This document shows, piece after piece, positions 24,482 through 39,400 of a stretch of 64,000 nucleotides of DNA. The stretch spans positions 12,748,822-12,812,821 of the forward strand of contig CAIIXF020000008.1 of assembly GCA_903813345.2 (NCBI GenBank). The letters are read 5' to 3'. Each line of letters starts with the position of its first letter. The stretch's first letter is position 1. The stretch comes from Owenia fusiformis. Taxonomy: Eukaryota > Annelida > Polychaeta > Sabellida > Oweniidae. The position numbers and the translations under genes are program-made. The notes under the pieces are model-generated. The model was not told the origin of the DNA and ran no database searches. It worked only from the letters and a program-made list of their open reading frames with translations.

Positions 24482-27400
24482 ATGTTCATAACGGTGAAGT
24501 ACGGAGACAATAAAGACTTGATTTGCAATCCGAGTTGTGCAGTTGTCAATTTGCTCAACAATATTAAACGTCGCTGTGGCCTGGGTAACAGTAACGTTGT
24601 CCTAGACCTCTCTGATGAAACAGGTGCGTATATGGCAACCTCTAGTTTTGCATCAGATCTCTCGTCCCCAATTGTCCCATAGACACGTGTTTTGGGAAAT
24701 GGCTAGGGAGAAGGGGGTAAACAGGGGCATGATAAAAGACTATTGAAGTCTCATGGATAACCAGTCATGTATTTTAAAGGGTAAAATTAAGAAATGCATA
24801 CAAAATAAATATTGATAAACATGAGGTTTATGCCACTTGTATACATGCCCATGGGGTATCAGGCTATATCATAATAAACAATATATCACCACCAATAGCC
24901 AACATTTTTTGTGACTGGTGTCATATCCAAGCAAGAATATGTAAATTACATTTTATTGCAATTAACTATTAAAGAGAATTTAATGTGCAACACCTTAAGC
25001 TACATAACTTACCCCCTCCCTTCTACTTATAAAGGGATATATATTCACACAAGATGGAGAAATACCACTTAATACTTGCAACGCCAGTAGAGGAAATTAT
25101 GGAAAAAATATTTATAACTGAACGTTAATGGCCATTAATAAAATATAAAGTCATAACTTACAATGACTTGCAATTTAACCATTCATTATTGATATAGTCA
25201 TTCAGCTGTAGAAAACTTATACTGTAAATTGCTCTAATTTGGCGCTATTCAATTTGACGGATTGGGCAAATTTTGAAATTTTGGCTGCTATTTAATTAAG
25301 CGGATTGACCCATTACATCAGTAAAATATGGATAATGGAGGGCTAACTAGGAAGTCACATGACCAGATTACTGTACTCTTGGGTGACACCTTCATAATAA
25401 GCTAAAATGTAAAAATAGGGTATTACAATCAAAATATTGTAAGAATTCTCAATAAAATCTAGGGTCCCAGGGATCAAATAAAAGCAATGCAGTACTAAAT
25501 ACATGAAATTTTCTTAGAAAGTTGGGTTACATGGACCATTACCCTTTTCATAGTTTGATCTTACTTTAAAAAAGCTCTAACTACATTCTTTCAATCTGAA
25601 AAAATCCTTTGATCAAGCCTAACCCAATCAGATTAAGTCGGCCAAAATTCAGTTACCCAATCAGAATTGTCTCCCATAATAACTTTCCAGCCTTCTTAGG
25701 ACCCTGCCATTTATTTTGTATTAAAATACCAGCTACTTTTGGCATTATTAAGAGCTTATCAACTTTAAAATGGTCTATCCTAGTCAGAGGATAAGTTCTT
25801 AACTCTGGGCTCCAGGGTAATAGGCAGATCACAGTGACCGTGTATTGGGAAGTTGTATTTGTAGAGTAGGGAATTCTTTTGATTCTAATCAATGCATTCG
25901 GTTGATCTAATGATTTGTTAAAATGCACCAGTCATATATTGATGTACTAGATATAGTATACATAGAACGAAAAAGAGAATAACAAATAAGTTCTACATAT
26001 ACAAATGAGGTTGTTCTAAAACAACTTTTCCAAGTCTATGGATCAACTTTCACTTTTTAAGTTAGAATTGATTATATGGAATTATTTATATCAAAATTAC
26101 AAACAACACCTACAAGTGTAAGATGTCTAATCTTAAAAAATCCGACTGCTCTGAATCTCAGACTAAGATATGCTATATCTTTTGGAAGAGATTATAGGCG
26201 TGAATTAGAAGATGAAATCGCATAAGCATAAGCTTTTTGTCCATCGCTGTTAGTTCATATACTATCCATATCAAAATTTAGAGAAATATGAACATAATGC
26301 AAATACAAACATTCAAAAATATAATGTAAATAAAATTCACAGCTCTTGGGTTTTCTACAACCCTACTCTTCACAAAATATATTTTTACACAATATCAAAG
26401 TTGTTTATGCTTTCCATTACAAAATAAGCTCTTTCTAAATGTCATAAACAGAAAGTACACTGACGTTTTACATGTTTTTTTTACCTATTTATTCCATTCC
26501 TACTGAATGGTCACATTATACTTTTCCAATAATGCCAAACAATTGAGAAAATTGTACTTTCATTATTCACTTTCAATGCAAGCATATCAAGGAGCTATTT
26601 TTCTAGATATGACCCAGGGCATTTTATTCTGGATTCCAATAACAACGTTCTTAGCTATCTTGTAAAAACAGTATTTAAATGGATTTTAAAGTGAAGTTTT
26701 GGTGTTCCTCTATAGCATATTCCAGCAAATTTGCACAATCAAATGATTGCAATATTACACTGTCATTGTAGCATAATGTTTAATCTTTTAGCAAATATAT
26801 AATACACATTGTCACATTATTTACATGAAACTCAATGCTAAAACATAAATAAGTTTCAAATCAATACTAAGATTTCACTTGAGAGATGTTGACAAGAGGT
26901 CTTCACCAAAAAGATATTCCCTGAAAAAGTGTTCACTGTTCATGTGTTCATTGGATCGAGAAGTGTTCACTCTAGGTGTATAAAAGAGAGGTGTTCACAA
27001 GAGAATGGTTTGTAATGTTCATTGTAGGAATTTTATGAAGTGTGCTGGAAAAACAATTACTACTGTTAAAATATGATATATATTGTTCATATGAAAATAA
27101 AATAAATGGGCAACCAAAAAGCTAACTGAAAGTGTGCAGGAAAAAGGTTTCTTCACTAACTTATGGACCATCCTCCAAACACAGGCCTCCAGAACTCGTA
27201 CCTCTTCCTCGAAGGAGGGAACTAAGTGGATGATGTCTGGAACCATGCATTCGGAGGATGCTTATGTACATGCAAAAGTGGAAAATTGAATGTTCACCTA
27301 GGTCTAAAAGTCCATCTTGCTTAATCAAGCTTTGGACATGACAGAACGTGGGGGTGATTGAGTGTGGGAAATTGATGATGCTAAAAGTCTACAAATTAAT

Positions 27401-29040
27401 GACTATGAAATCACTATTGCTAATAAAGTGTCAATCAAACACAGCAAGAAGAAATCAAAATGTAATCACACAAGCGTCACAGTGAATAGGATAATGGAAA
27501 TAAAAATTTTGGAAAATGTATCCCAAAGGAATAACAAAAAAATAAAAATAACTACTTTATTATCAAAAAGAAATCGAGCACAGTACTACACTTGAACATT
27601 TCTTAAGCAATCAAACAATAGTGTGAAACTCGAAACAGCAGGAAACAGGTGCAATAAAACAACTTCTCGTTCAAGTCTCCACTATTCTCAAGGCACAGAT
27701 TAATACACTAATTTGATTTAATTTCTTCCTAAATTGCTTAATTTTATCGCATACAGCTCCCATTTTCTTGGTATGAATGTGTCATATAGCTAATTGCAAT
27801 ATCCTTTTTAACTCATCCGCCCCCTTTGTAAAGTTAATTATAAAAGCTTCAATTCGGGTTTCAGCTTCTTGTGTTATAAAGTTCGATTAATATTAATAAT
27901 GCCCTTGCATTATTCTTACATGCAATCGTAAAAGTCTTAATTTTCTCCGTAAAACATGTTTAACGATTTTTTGGTAATTTTGAAGGATTTACGTTCTGTT
28001 TTCACAGTATTATAATTTCTCTACTGTTCTTGATATTTCACAAAAAAACCCATAAAATTTGTGTTTTATTTTCTGGAAAGTGTCGAACCTATGTGCTTTA
28101 AACAAGTAATCCATTATAATTAGCTAATGCATGTTTTCCATATGTTTCTCTATCTCGTCATTTTTTCTAATTGTTCCAGTGTTATGTTGCCCTCAGAACT
28201 AAATTCTTCTATTATTATATATTTCTAAAACTTCCTAATTCGTCATTACTTATGATTATTAAAATAACAAAACGCACCATAATGATTATTTCACATTGTC
28301 GTTAATCGATTTGATGACACGTCTTCTGACGCTTAACCACATAGAATATTGCATTTTCACACTTTCCTTTCACTTGCCATAAACCCTACAATTTTGCATT
28401 TTCACTATTATAAGGGGGAGTTGTAATAAAGAGGCTCAAACAACATAAAAAATATTACTGCTGTTATCATGTTTTTATAAATGTATAGACTTGGTATGAG
28501 AAATAAGGGTTTAAGAAAGGTAGAAGAAAATAGAAGGACCTCCCATTACAAACATATACAGGTGTACATATACTATGCAATCATATACATGAATTTCACC
28601 TGTGAAAAGTAGGGACAAATTAAATACTTATGAAATGGATCCTAACTTATAATTGGTTCATAATGTTTGTTTGTACACTGCATATTGCTAAATATTTCTT
28701 ATTTTACCTTCCAGGCTTGGTGAAAGACTTAGACATCCACAGGCGGGACTACGCCTCTAAACATCTATTCTCCCACAAAACCTACATCCTTGTGCAGAAA
28801 ACCACAATCCCCGTCGACCCTTCAGAAAATCCAGATGCACAGGAGGGTAATCTAAGCCCACAACCCCCTCAGTACAACTTTACTCCATTACTCGAAGACT
28901 GGCAGAATCTGTTCCCGGAGTATAAGCTACATATTCCCGAGGCAACCAAGAAACGCAAGGCAAGGACAGCTAGTAAATCACCCAGCCCAGCTGGAAAGAT
29001 GACATCAAAGTCAAAGAGGAAGTCAAAAATAAGGAAATAA
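24482..29040 (+). CDS. C22orf15/CXorf65-family protein, two coding exons
   Basis: Exon 1 (24482-24623) encodes MFITVKYGDNKDLICNPSCA through DLSDET. The donor is CAG/GTGCGT in phase 1. Exon 2 (28715-29040, acceptor CCTTCCAG) restores Gly and continues LVKDLDIHRRDYASKHLF to a TAA, giving 155 residues. The MFI.VK.G start, the C..VNL...R..GL spacing, the YAS..L...TYILV block and the FTPLLEDW....PEYK tail match the C22orf15/CXorf65 family, whose molecular function is unknown. The C-terminal 35 residues are Lys/Arg/Ser-rich, resembling a nuclear or basic tail. I chose the Met of MFIT because paralogues begin there and an acceptor-like CTACAG sits 19 bases upstream, implying a 5' untranslated exon. 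The intron is 4.1 kb. The gene is convergent with CDIN1. Confidence 0.85.
24624..28714. other. Intron of the C22orf15-like gene
   Basis: About 4.1 kb, AT-rich. The only structure noticed is a degenerate segment near 26905-27000 rich in GTGTTCACT, a word shared with the MITE at 30768-30916. No exon found. Confidence 0.55.
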
Positions 29041-29136
29041 TTATCAACATTATAAAATTTGAGATATGTACAATGGTTATATCGTAAGAACTTAAAATGA
29101 GTTCTTGCAATTGTCATGTGTTTGAGAATGGTATGG

Positions 29137-29290
29137 TCAATATTATCAAGGGGGGTTCAATTTCCAAATTCCAGGGGGATACACATTTGACAACTTTGGC
29201 CCAAAATCATGTGAAAAGAGCTCAGAATGATGAAAACCTGCATGATTTTGAAAGAATTTGTGGCTGGGGCGGGGGAGTTAGGGCCTGATA
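29137..29290. repeat. Dispersed repeat related to 21751-21964
   Basis: This segment carries GGGGGGTTCAA, CATTTGACAAC, a degenerate CATGATTTTGAAAG and GTGGCTGGGGCGGGGG, the inverted counterparts of words in the 21751-21964 repeat. It lies just 3' of the C22orf15-like stop, probably in its 3' untranslated region. Confidence 0.45.
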
Positions 29291-29983
29291 TAAGAGAAAA
29301 TAACTGATACTCAGTGAATGAAGAATGAGACCCATAATCTCATACACAAACAAAAGAAAGCTCTTTTCAAATAATGTTGTCTTTTAAAGAGGCAGCAAAG
29401 AACAGAGTTTGAAGGTTGGAAGCTATCTTTTCAATGCACAATTCTTCCATTAAATCTGAAAAATAAGTCAGGTACCTTATTAGTATAAGTATTGAAACTT
29501 CAAAATGCAGAAATATTAAACTTCATTTAAATTAAACAAGGGGATGTTCCCTCTTTCAGAATTATAGCCAAATAATCTAAATAAAAAATTAAAGCATTTT
29601 TAATTGATGAAATATAGGTATCTCTTAGATTTATTCAGGAAAGTTTCCAGCGGAAAAAAATATTGTAATATTGCTACAATGTTTTAAAAATGCTCTTTCT
29701 CTCTCTTTATCATTCCACTATGTACATAACCACTCCGACTAACCATGTATTGAATAGAGGAACCAACAAGGAATGTCATGGAAATATGTAAAATATGGAC
29801 ATATGTCCAAAAAATCCAAGAAATCTACACACATTTTAGATGTAAATGAATTCATTCTACAAATGAACTAAAATAAATGTAAATGTTCCATAATTATTTA
29901 TATTTTTATATTGATGTAGTTGACTAACAGAGAGATCAAATAAACATGAGTATGGATAAAAAGTATATGATTTTGTCTCATTT

Positions 29984-29989
29984 TTTATT
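29984..29989 (-). terminator. Candidate poly(A) signal of CDIN1
   Basis: AATAAA on the minus strand, about 460 bases beyond the CDIN1 stop. It is plausible for the 3' end, but single hexamers are common in DNA this AT-rich. Confidence 0.3.
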
Positions 29990-30448
29990 CACTCATGACA
30001 AACACCATAAAATACAATTTCAATCTGACAAAACATAACCTTGAGTTGCCAATAAAATAGTAGGTTATCCAGAAGCCGGCAGTTGTAATTGAGAATACAA
30101 GCTTTGTCAAAATTTTGAAATATGACCATGGGCGATTAAAAGATTTTCCGACGCGACCAACCACTAAATCATTGTGAGGCACTTTCTGCTACTTCACTTC
30201 ATCTGCTAGTTTCAGCCAGTTCCTGTCCTGGATATGTTTAACATTTAGAACTACATGTAAATGCATGAGTTTATGAGTTGAGACTTGAGCAGCAACAATG
30301 AACTTCTTGGACTGCCCCAATCATATCCGTATTCCACTATGTTCACACATAGAAACACTGCTTCAGGAATTCACGATCCTCTCCTAAACTGATGATTTTG
30401 TGGCCCATAAGGCACTGACTGGTTACCAAGGATACCACTGATGTCATA

Positions 30449-33400
30449 TCAAGGGTCCATCTTAACAAAGTCCTCAATTGGGAAATGATCCATGAGAATT
30501 ATTCCTTTGTTCCTGTTACAATCCAATTCATCAATGAATCCAAACCAATAGATAACCATGCCAGGTCCAAATCTGAAAAATAAACATATTTAAGTTCCTT
30601 ACTTCATAGCACAATAAGCATTATACTTAAATATGTGAAACCTTATGCTGGGGCCAAGACACTGTCACAATTTTTCGCTTTGCTTTTCCTTTCTAAACTT
30701 GCCCTTAAATTGTATAAAACGATAGTGTTTTGTTATAAACCCAAGAGTCCTTGCTGGGGTATATAAATACAGTAAAACCTGTAAATAGGGAACATGTATG
30801 GAGCCACAAAAAAGTGTGTTCACTGCAAAAAGGGGATTTTATACAGGAGTCAATGAAAAGTGTGTCTTGAAGTGGTGTTCACTAGAGAGGTGTTCACTAA
30901 GACAGGTTTTACAGTAAACACCTATGTACAGATGGAGTGAAGTCAGTGAGATTAAAACTGATATTAAAGTGTGCCAGACTTTTAGAACTTAGAACCAAAA
31001 CATACAGACTGATTAGCCAGCTTTACAGAGGTATCAAAGTACCAAGTAGGAGGAAGTCGCATTGACATAAAGCAATAGTTTATTGAATGATTTCAAATCA
31101 ACCAAATGGACCAACAGTCTTTATTTAAGGAAGAAAGGATGCCTCTTGTCCATAGTTTAACTTTGACCAGTAGATTTGTAATACTTATGACACACCCTGA
31201 ACAGAGTTCTATAGAACGTTCTTTGAGGATAGACAGAGGAGACAGACAGAAGGACAGATGAGTGGGCATTTTCATGGTTACCATGTGAGCAAGAAGTCAC
31301 GTGTAATGTTAATACAAATGCACAAGATGTGGTTTAAGGATTTAAGCCTTGGACTCAGTGCATTGTGTGCTGAACCATTCCACGAAGATGTTGTTTCCAA
31401 ATCTTTGTAAGACCCCGCAGTTCAGGAAACAACACCTGAGTGGAATGAAGCAGCCACAATGCATTGAGTCTTAAATTCTTTTCACACATTGCAAAATATT
31501 TTCTATAAAATTACATAAAAGATACAAAATCACTAAAAGAACATATTTTCAATGAAACTTTTAATCTGAATTTCAATCGCTTAGCAACTGTACACAACAA
31601 ATGCGTTATTGATATTTCACACACTGTTCATTATGTGAATACTCTGTTCGGATTGGCTGGAATCGGATACACCTTGCCTAGCTATGTGTGAATTTATAAT
31701 AAAGCACATGGAGACAGGAAACAGATTTCAGAGTGCTCCAGCCTGAAAAAATCTATTAATGAAACTTACATTTCCTTCAAACATAAAGAAAACTCCCCAT
31801 TAATTATAATATATACCGATATTTCTTTTGAATGCCTGATTCTTGACTTTGTGGTTTCTATAAAGAAAAACACTCATAAACTAATGCTGTTGTTTTATCC
31901 CACAATTACTGCAAATGTATGCTACATTATTTAGCTAATTCAATTCCGGATATCGCAATCTAAGAAGCTTTTAGACACACACTATTGTCTTCAATTACTT
32001 GAGAAATTGAATTAGACAGAGTCAGGGCCAGTCTGTAATGTACAGGAATAAAGCAATGGATATGCATTAAAATTTAGAATGAATCCATGTGGACCCTGGG
32101 ACGTGCCTGTATATCTAATGGGGAGGGGGATTTAGACACTGTTTCTTTTCATGCTAGATTATGATTTGGAATAGTTGGGGGTTTTCCCATTGGCAATTGC
32201 GCATACATATCCTGGATTTTTCAGTTTTAAAAATAAGTGCTTGACTCTTAATGTCGTCTGAATCACAACCAGGGATAACTTGGCACTGGGGAACTGGGTT
32301 AGGAACATTTGGTGCTATGCCCCTCTTCCCTTGGGAAATAGAGAAGGTACTACGGGTACTATATGGGTCCTGGTCTGGGCCCCATAAAAGTAAAGGTATC
32401 CCCCATCAATTCACATATACTGGTAGTCCTTGATATTCTTTAGTTTCAAACTTTCGTTTCATCAGCAAATCGATTTGAAACAAATTAATTTAAGATATTT
32501 TTAATAAGATTTACCCATTGAGACAAGGATACACATCGCTCAAATGTTGAACGAAAAATACCACCGATTCAGGGCTTAGGGATGCATGTGAGAGGTGGGA
32601 ACAAGTTGGGATGGGTGTTTCTAAATTTGATAACATAATAGGAAATACATTAGTACTAGTATTCCATGTGATACATTTACAGAATCAGCATATATTTGTA
32701 GGTCATGACAACCCTCTCCAAATATGGACAAGTACTCGTGGGCCCTGTCTCCAGCCTAATATAAGACAACACTTTACATTAATGTCTTTCATCTCAAACA
32801 TCTATCTCCATTACTGAAGACATTAACCAAAGAGCAATGTATGAAACAAGATGGGATTGACAGGATTTGATTGGTTGTCTTTACCCGCTAAATGTTTCCT
32901 AATACACAATTCAGAGGTCTGTCGCCATTAATTTGTCGCTAAGTCTCATCTTAAGAATAACACAATTTTTTTTTCACTTAGTATCATCAAGAAATTTGTG
33001 TAACAGTATTTTGTCATTTATCACTCAAGTTTTGTCAGAATGATATCGGGATTATCTAATTATGCAATCGTGTTATCTGATTTGAAATTGTATTTTTTTT
33101 TTTTTTTTTTTTGAGCCCATATTTTCTGATGAATGAAAATAACAATGTCATTGTAAAATTTGTTACAATACAACAAAAGATATTGAAGGAATACGAACAA
33201 ATGAAACTGATGATTGAGATTTTTGTATGAATTCATATTTCCTTGAAATATTGATTAATGACTCATGTCGATGTTGGAGGGCAAGTACACAATAACGGAT
33301 AAGGTATGGTCAATATGATGTGAATCCTATTATCTATGTTTTGAGAGGGGATAAAATCCATTACATTTTGACAATGTATGTTGATTTTTAAAAAGGATAA

Positions 33401-36400
33401 ATTTCTACTATGAAGGCAATGTTTCCAAGCTTTGATTTTGTCACAAAAGGAGGTTTACATCACAGGATATCAATAGAATAGTTACAGGTTGCCATGTTCT
33501 TAATATATGGGGTTATCTCGTGGTTGATGTACTATAGTTCAATTGAATTTTTGGACGAGGGAACCAGTCTGAAATGCAATTAATCATAAATCTTTGATTT
33601 GTATTTTTGAGCCTGTTTCCAAAATTCTGAACCCAAAGAAATAAATAATAGTGCTACATAGATAGGAAACTGCAATCCCCCACCCAAGAATGTAGTCCCC
33701 CTCTAATCAGCGACATAATACACCACCATAGATTAAAAATATATTAGAGAAAGGCATGATAATGAATTGGAAAAATAAGAATTATGGTATTTCAACTCTC
33801 AATCCTTTCGCATGTACAGAAATTGTACTTTACAAGTGACATCTATTATATAAATAAAAGTATAAATCTTCAATTTATGTTGATAAAGCAAACCTTGAGG
33901 CATTTCTTGCCCTTTCTTTAACATTCCACTACTTTATACCATCATTCTCATTCATTTGACTTAGCTTCTCAAAAGCTAGCTTCATCAACAGAAGGATGAT
34001 TTTCTACACATGGTTATTTCTGAAGTAATTGTTTACCCAGTATTAACACACATAAAACATTATTTATCATCAAATCCAAATGTCAGCATGGCTGATTTGA
34101 TTTATGACCTGTCTGTGAAGACTATCAGCAGTGGGGTTGAACTGTAAAATTGTCTTAACTGTCCACAGATATTGATTGTATCGTATTGTATCTTATTGTA
34201 TTTTATTGTATTTTATGTTTCCTCACCTATTCCAGTAGCTCCAGAACTGATCTTTCAGGTAGCCCTTGTGACTCTCTTCATCCCCAAATGATGCTTTACT
34301 CTCCACCCAGTTGACAACATGGCCATCATAAGCTGGAAAACATGTACCCACATTGTACATTGTGGAGATAAAACTAGAAACTGTTTCATTTGCATATCTA
34401 CACCCTTATGTCAATCCTGTTTCAATATCAAGATATTTTGGTATAATCAATTCAATGTATTTATGTATGTATTTATATTACACTGTACAAGGTCGCCATC
34501 TATTGACAGTAACCTCATTCATTCATGATAAATGAGTCAGTTTATATCAATTACTGCTTCTCAACATTCATTTCAAAAATGATACCACTAACCTATGGGG
34601 ACTTCCAGTTTGACATCAGGGGTTTTATCGTAGCCTTTCAGGCGCATCTGGTCTTCATCTAGAAATATGTCACAGTACTTACATTACACTTACATTCACA
34701 GTTGATAAGCACATATGTGGTCTATTTTACATGCATCACTATCAAATCCTATGTTTTCAAAATTAATGGGATCCAGATGTACTTTTTCCTCAAACCGGAA
34801 TCTATAGAAATTCCACATTATAAGTTTAAACATGCATAAAATGAAACACATAGATGGGTATAGCGAGGCGGGAGGAAGGCACAATTCTACTGAAGAAGTA
34901 ATGTCCAACCAAATAGACCACTTTTCACTGAAACTGTGAAAATGATGACCAATAGTAGCACTATAACATATTTATGCTAAATTTGTATATTGAAATTTCC
35001 CATGCCTATTTTAAGACCCTGGTTATGCCCCGACCTATGTCATGTAAACAGTGTGTATGTTTAGGTTAAGCTATTATACAAAGAGTCACCAAGATAAGGG
35101 ATTTCCATTTCCTCCACTCTTTTCTTCAGCATGAATTCATATTCCCAGCCTATAGAGCTACACACTGTTAAGGATTGCAATTTTTGAGTAGTATAGTCCA
35201 GATTGTGGATCCCATAATGTTATGTACCATATATATTTCACACTTACTGTAATTCTACATGATTGAAATAATTGGAGACTTGATGGATGGTGAAGTCACC
35301 TTTATTAACTTTAACAAACAAAATTCATTTCACTAGGCTGGGTATACAGTTTAGCAATGTACAATTTATAGCTAGATGTTTAAAATTTCTCTAATTGTGG
35401 CGAAAAGGAGTAAAGGTGCCACTTTTCCTACTGCTGACTCGTGGTCAGACAGTTAACAGAAATTTTGGCCATACAATCGGACAGTTCATTCAGTTCGAAA
35501 GAATAGTCTTTAACGGAACTTTAATTGAGGGAAAATTGTTATTTTCATCCTTAGTTTTACCCATTCTCTCGATTTGCAATTTGTTTTTTAAATATCAACA
35601 TTCTTCACTAAAATCAACAATTCACCATGCTCCGAAATAAAGTTCATTCCTTTTTATGCTGGCAAGCACACCATAGCAAGTCAAATATTCATATAGTACT
35701 GTATTAGTACATTGATTTAATTCTTTAACTAATGACTGTAAGGATACTGCTTTATGCTGTCTGTTATGGGCCCATATTGGTCATCAGACAAGACACACTG
35801 CAATACAGAAAACATGTATGTAAAGTAACAGTCATCACATCATTCAAAGATTAACTCTTCTAACTACACCCTTATATATATGCTCTACATATACTTAATA
35901 CATGCATAGTATATTATAACACTGAAATAAATTGTGCATTAATAAGTTGTTTGCATGTTGTTGGTAAAAATATTTCAAAAAACATGGACTATGTAAGGTT
36001 TATGACTTTTCCCCCTTGAAATTTTTTTTCAAAGATCAACAATTGATAAATAAATTAATAAACTGTTTAATGTCCTTTTTGAATTAAAAAATGCACACTT
36101 AAAAATGATTTCTGACCATTTTAGTTAATGCTCGAATGGCACTGCAAATCAATCAGTAAACAAAATTCATTATTAAATATGAACAATCTTTGTCAAACAA
36201 TTTTCAACCCCAGTTCTCCTGTTCTCAGACATTGAAACAATGGTCCAATCAATGGTAGTACAACCAATGAACAATCTTATGCACAGCATTAAACTCAAAC
36301 TTTCCTTTTGTATAAGCACTTATAAAAGGAAAGGAAAGTAACTTACTGATTGTATTTCCCTGGCCAGTGTGATGTCATCAATCATGTCAGGTTGTTTCAT

Positions 36401-39400
36401 AAATTGAGTGAGAACCAACCTCGGAGCTGAAAAATGATTTATCATGTTTAGAGAAATATACGACTTTCATACATTTTATTTTAAAGGGATTACGGGGCGT
36501 TATCTATAAGTATAGCAGTGATCTCTCCTCAGCATTTAAGCAAGTGGGCGCTGCACCCACTTGAGATTTTCAAAATAGGCTTGCACCCACCTGAGAATCC
36601 ATTTGCACCCACTTGAAAATGAGAAAAATCATGAAAAATAGGCATTTTGACCAAATTTTGTCTCAATTGTAAAATCAAAATTTTGCACCCACTTCAGAAA
36701 AAATTCTGGGGAGAACACTGTATTAGGTTCCACTAAATTAGTGTTTTGAATCATATGTTACCACAAAAAAAATATTTAAACAATATACATATAAATAGTG
36801 TTTGTCAACAATGAGTGTTGAGTCAACTATTTACTGACAAAAGATGTATCAATGCTATACCATCGGGACAATAATTTGACAAGAGTTCAGCTTTAGGACA
36901 TACAAAATTCTTGATATCACATTTTTGAAAAAGTTTTCAGTTTATCTAAATACAAAGTTTGGATGGATTTTATGCAGTTTACTCAACTACAGCAATTTTA
37001 AATGTATTTTTGTTGCACTTAGTACATGTTTATAATATATACAAAACAATCAAAAACTGAATTTTTCAAAACAGCAGTACTGTACTTCAAAACAAATGGG
37101 GGCTATAAAAATATATTACCATTTCCTGGTGGTAACATGAACTGGTGGTAATTATAATTAAACAAATATAAAAAGCATTGAAAAAATACAAGTACAAATT
37201 ACCAGATTCTCCATCATACTGGTTGATTGATAGATGGCGCTCTAGTATCATCCTTGCTAAAAGCGCAGGGGCCAATCCAATCTGAAAGTAACAGAAGGTT
37301 TGTATGAATCAATACACACTTACTATGTTCAATAAAATTTCATTCATAATGGCATTATCATAGTTGGCACATTATCGCACATACTGTACTTATAAACTGG
37401 TACAAATTATTCATTACCGTTTCATTTATGGCAAAGTGAGAATCAGTCCAAGGTTTAAGTTAGTTTGCCAGAATATCCAAATTCTTGATGATACTGGTCA
37501 GAAATCTTTGATGGTAAGTTACACTGAATGAACTACCGGGGATCTCAAAGAGCATGTACTCACAGTTTTTGAGGATGAAACAAAAAACTAAAAGACACAA
37601 ACTCAGGAACTCTGTTTAGGTACCTGAATAGAACAATCTCATAATAATACATTGATTACCTCATCTGCAATATGTAAAAGGATGTTCTTATTTCCCTTAT
37701 CGGACAAACTGTCAAGATATCTGAAACAAGAAGAATTCAGATACTTAAAACATTTAATACACACAGTAGTTTTATATGTAAATATCTGCAATTGTTTAAC
37801 AAGCATGTATTTAACATGCACAATGGTTTTATATGCAACAAACATGTACCTGTTGTAAAGTTTCCTCACAGTGTGTGCTTGGTGCATCTTATAATGTATT
37901 TTCTTCATCTGCCTCTAGAAACAAGAGATGCACTTTAAAATCTTTGGTCATTAAAATGAAAAAATGAAAGGCACTTTAAGCTACATATACATGTAGATAG
38001 ATAGGTTTTTTGTGCCATTTATGTTCATATGACAAATATTTAAAGTACTTCTTGATAAATAGGTTGCTGGATCGTACCACGTGAGTATAAATTTCAGATG
38101 TTCAGGATTCATAACCCCTGCCACTTTTCAGTTTAACCTAATGAACATTGAAATGACATGTTAAATAATTTGCATTCCAATATTTTGAGCTAAAAGTGGA
38201 CATTTTATTCTTTTCCCAAGAAATGAAAAATAACTTTGAATTAAAATGACATATTCATTATATGAATTACGCACCTGGTAGTCTTGTGAGAATATGCTGC
38301 CTAGAGTTTTCTTTGGAACACTAAAAAATAAAAATAATAACGAACATTTTGGATTGTATATAAATCATTTATATCAGAAATCAGATTCCAGATGGCCTAT
38401 AGAGCTATATACAAATCAAAATTTATTTTTCCATGTTATATACTCTCAATTAATCAACTCAAGCATCTACAAATACATGTATACTATTCATAACATAACA
38501 TGCAATGCCTAAAACAATTCATTCTTCTAAAGGAAGCTAGTTCTGATTCAATACAAAGCTTATATTGAAAAGTCTCAAAATGTCAGACTAGCCCAATTTT
38601 CACTACACGCAGCATTCCAAGACATCTTGGCTAAAACATTTTGTTGAGTTTACATTACCATTTTCAAGACGTCTTACGAAATATAATCAAGTTTACATCT
38701 GTTTTCCCAAGAGGTCTTAGATACCTTAGGTATACATATAAAATGAAAATATATAAGTTCAGTACTCTTGAATGACGGTTTATCCAACATGGCAATTCAA
38801 TTCCCACTTCTATACCTTTTGCTAAAGAATGTATTTGGTTTTCAAAAATATGTCCTGAAGAAATCCCGACTGACATCATGTAAGAGAGCAGCAAGATTTG
38901 AAGCATATATTAGGAATCAGTGATCTACCCAATATTAAAGCAAGCGGGCACAGCACCACCTGAGATTTTAAAAACAGGCTTGCACCCACCTGAGATTTCA
39001 TTTGCACCCACTTGAACATGAGAAAAATCATGGAAAAGAGCATATTTTGACAAATTTTGGACTGAATTTTGTACCCACTTGAGAAAATATCCTTGGGAGA
39101 ACACTAGGAATATAAAAGAACGCCAGGCGAAGATGAGGATGTTTCTTCAAAAGGACACAGACATCCTTGATTTGCCAGAGGACAGAAATAGAAAACACAT
39201 TTATATTTTACACACAAAACGTATGTAAAGTGCTCACCATAAATAAATAACACCTGGATTTTCTATTACCATTTCCAGACCATGGTAATTTGAGACTTCA
39301 TACTTTCCAATAATGTCAAGATACACATCCTTTAAGTTTTGTATATTTTACATTTTGTATACTCTCATCCACTGATGTATAGCCTATTGAAAATTCTCTT

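Larger units (their letters stand above)
30573..34226. other. Last CDIN1 intron
   Basis: The intron is 3.7 kb and holds the TACAGTAAAACC MITE, the hairpin at 31338-31478, a 22-base T-run near 33091 and a (TATTTTATTG)n-like decamer run at about 34176-34216. The short ORF at 32251-32433 has no family signature. Confidence 0.6.

Noticed and set aside
32856-32870. GGATTGACAG near-match to the PBX-MEIS decamer
   Set aside because: One mismatch at the first position, in a CDIN1 intron with no supporting sites.
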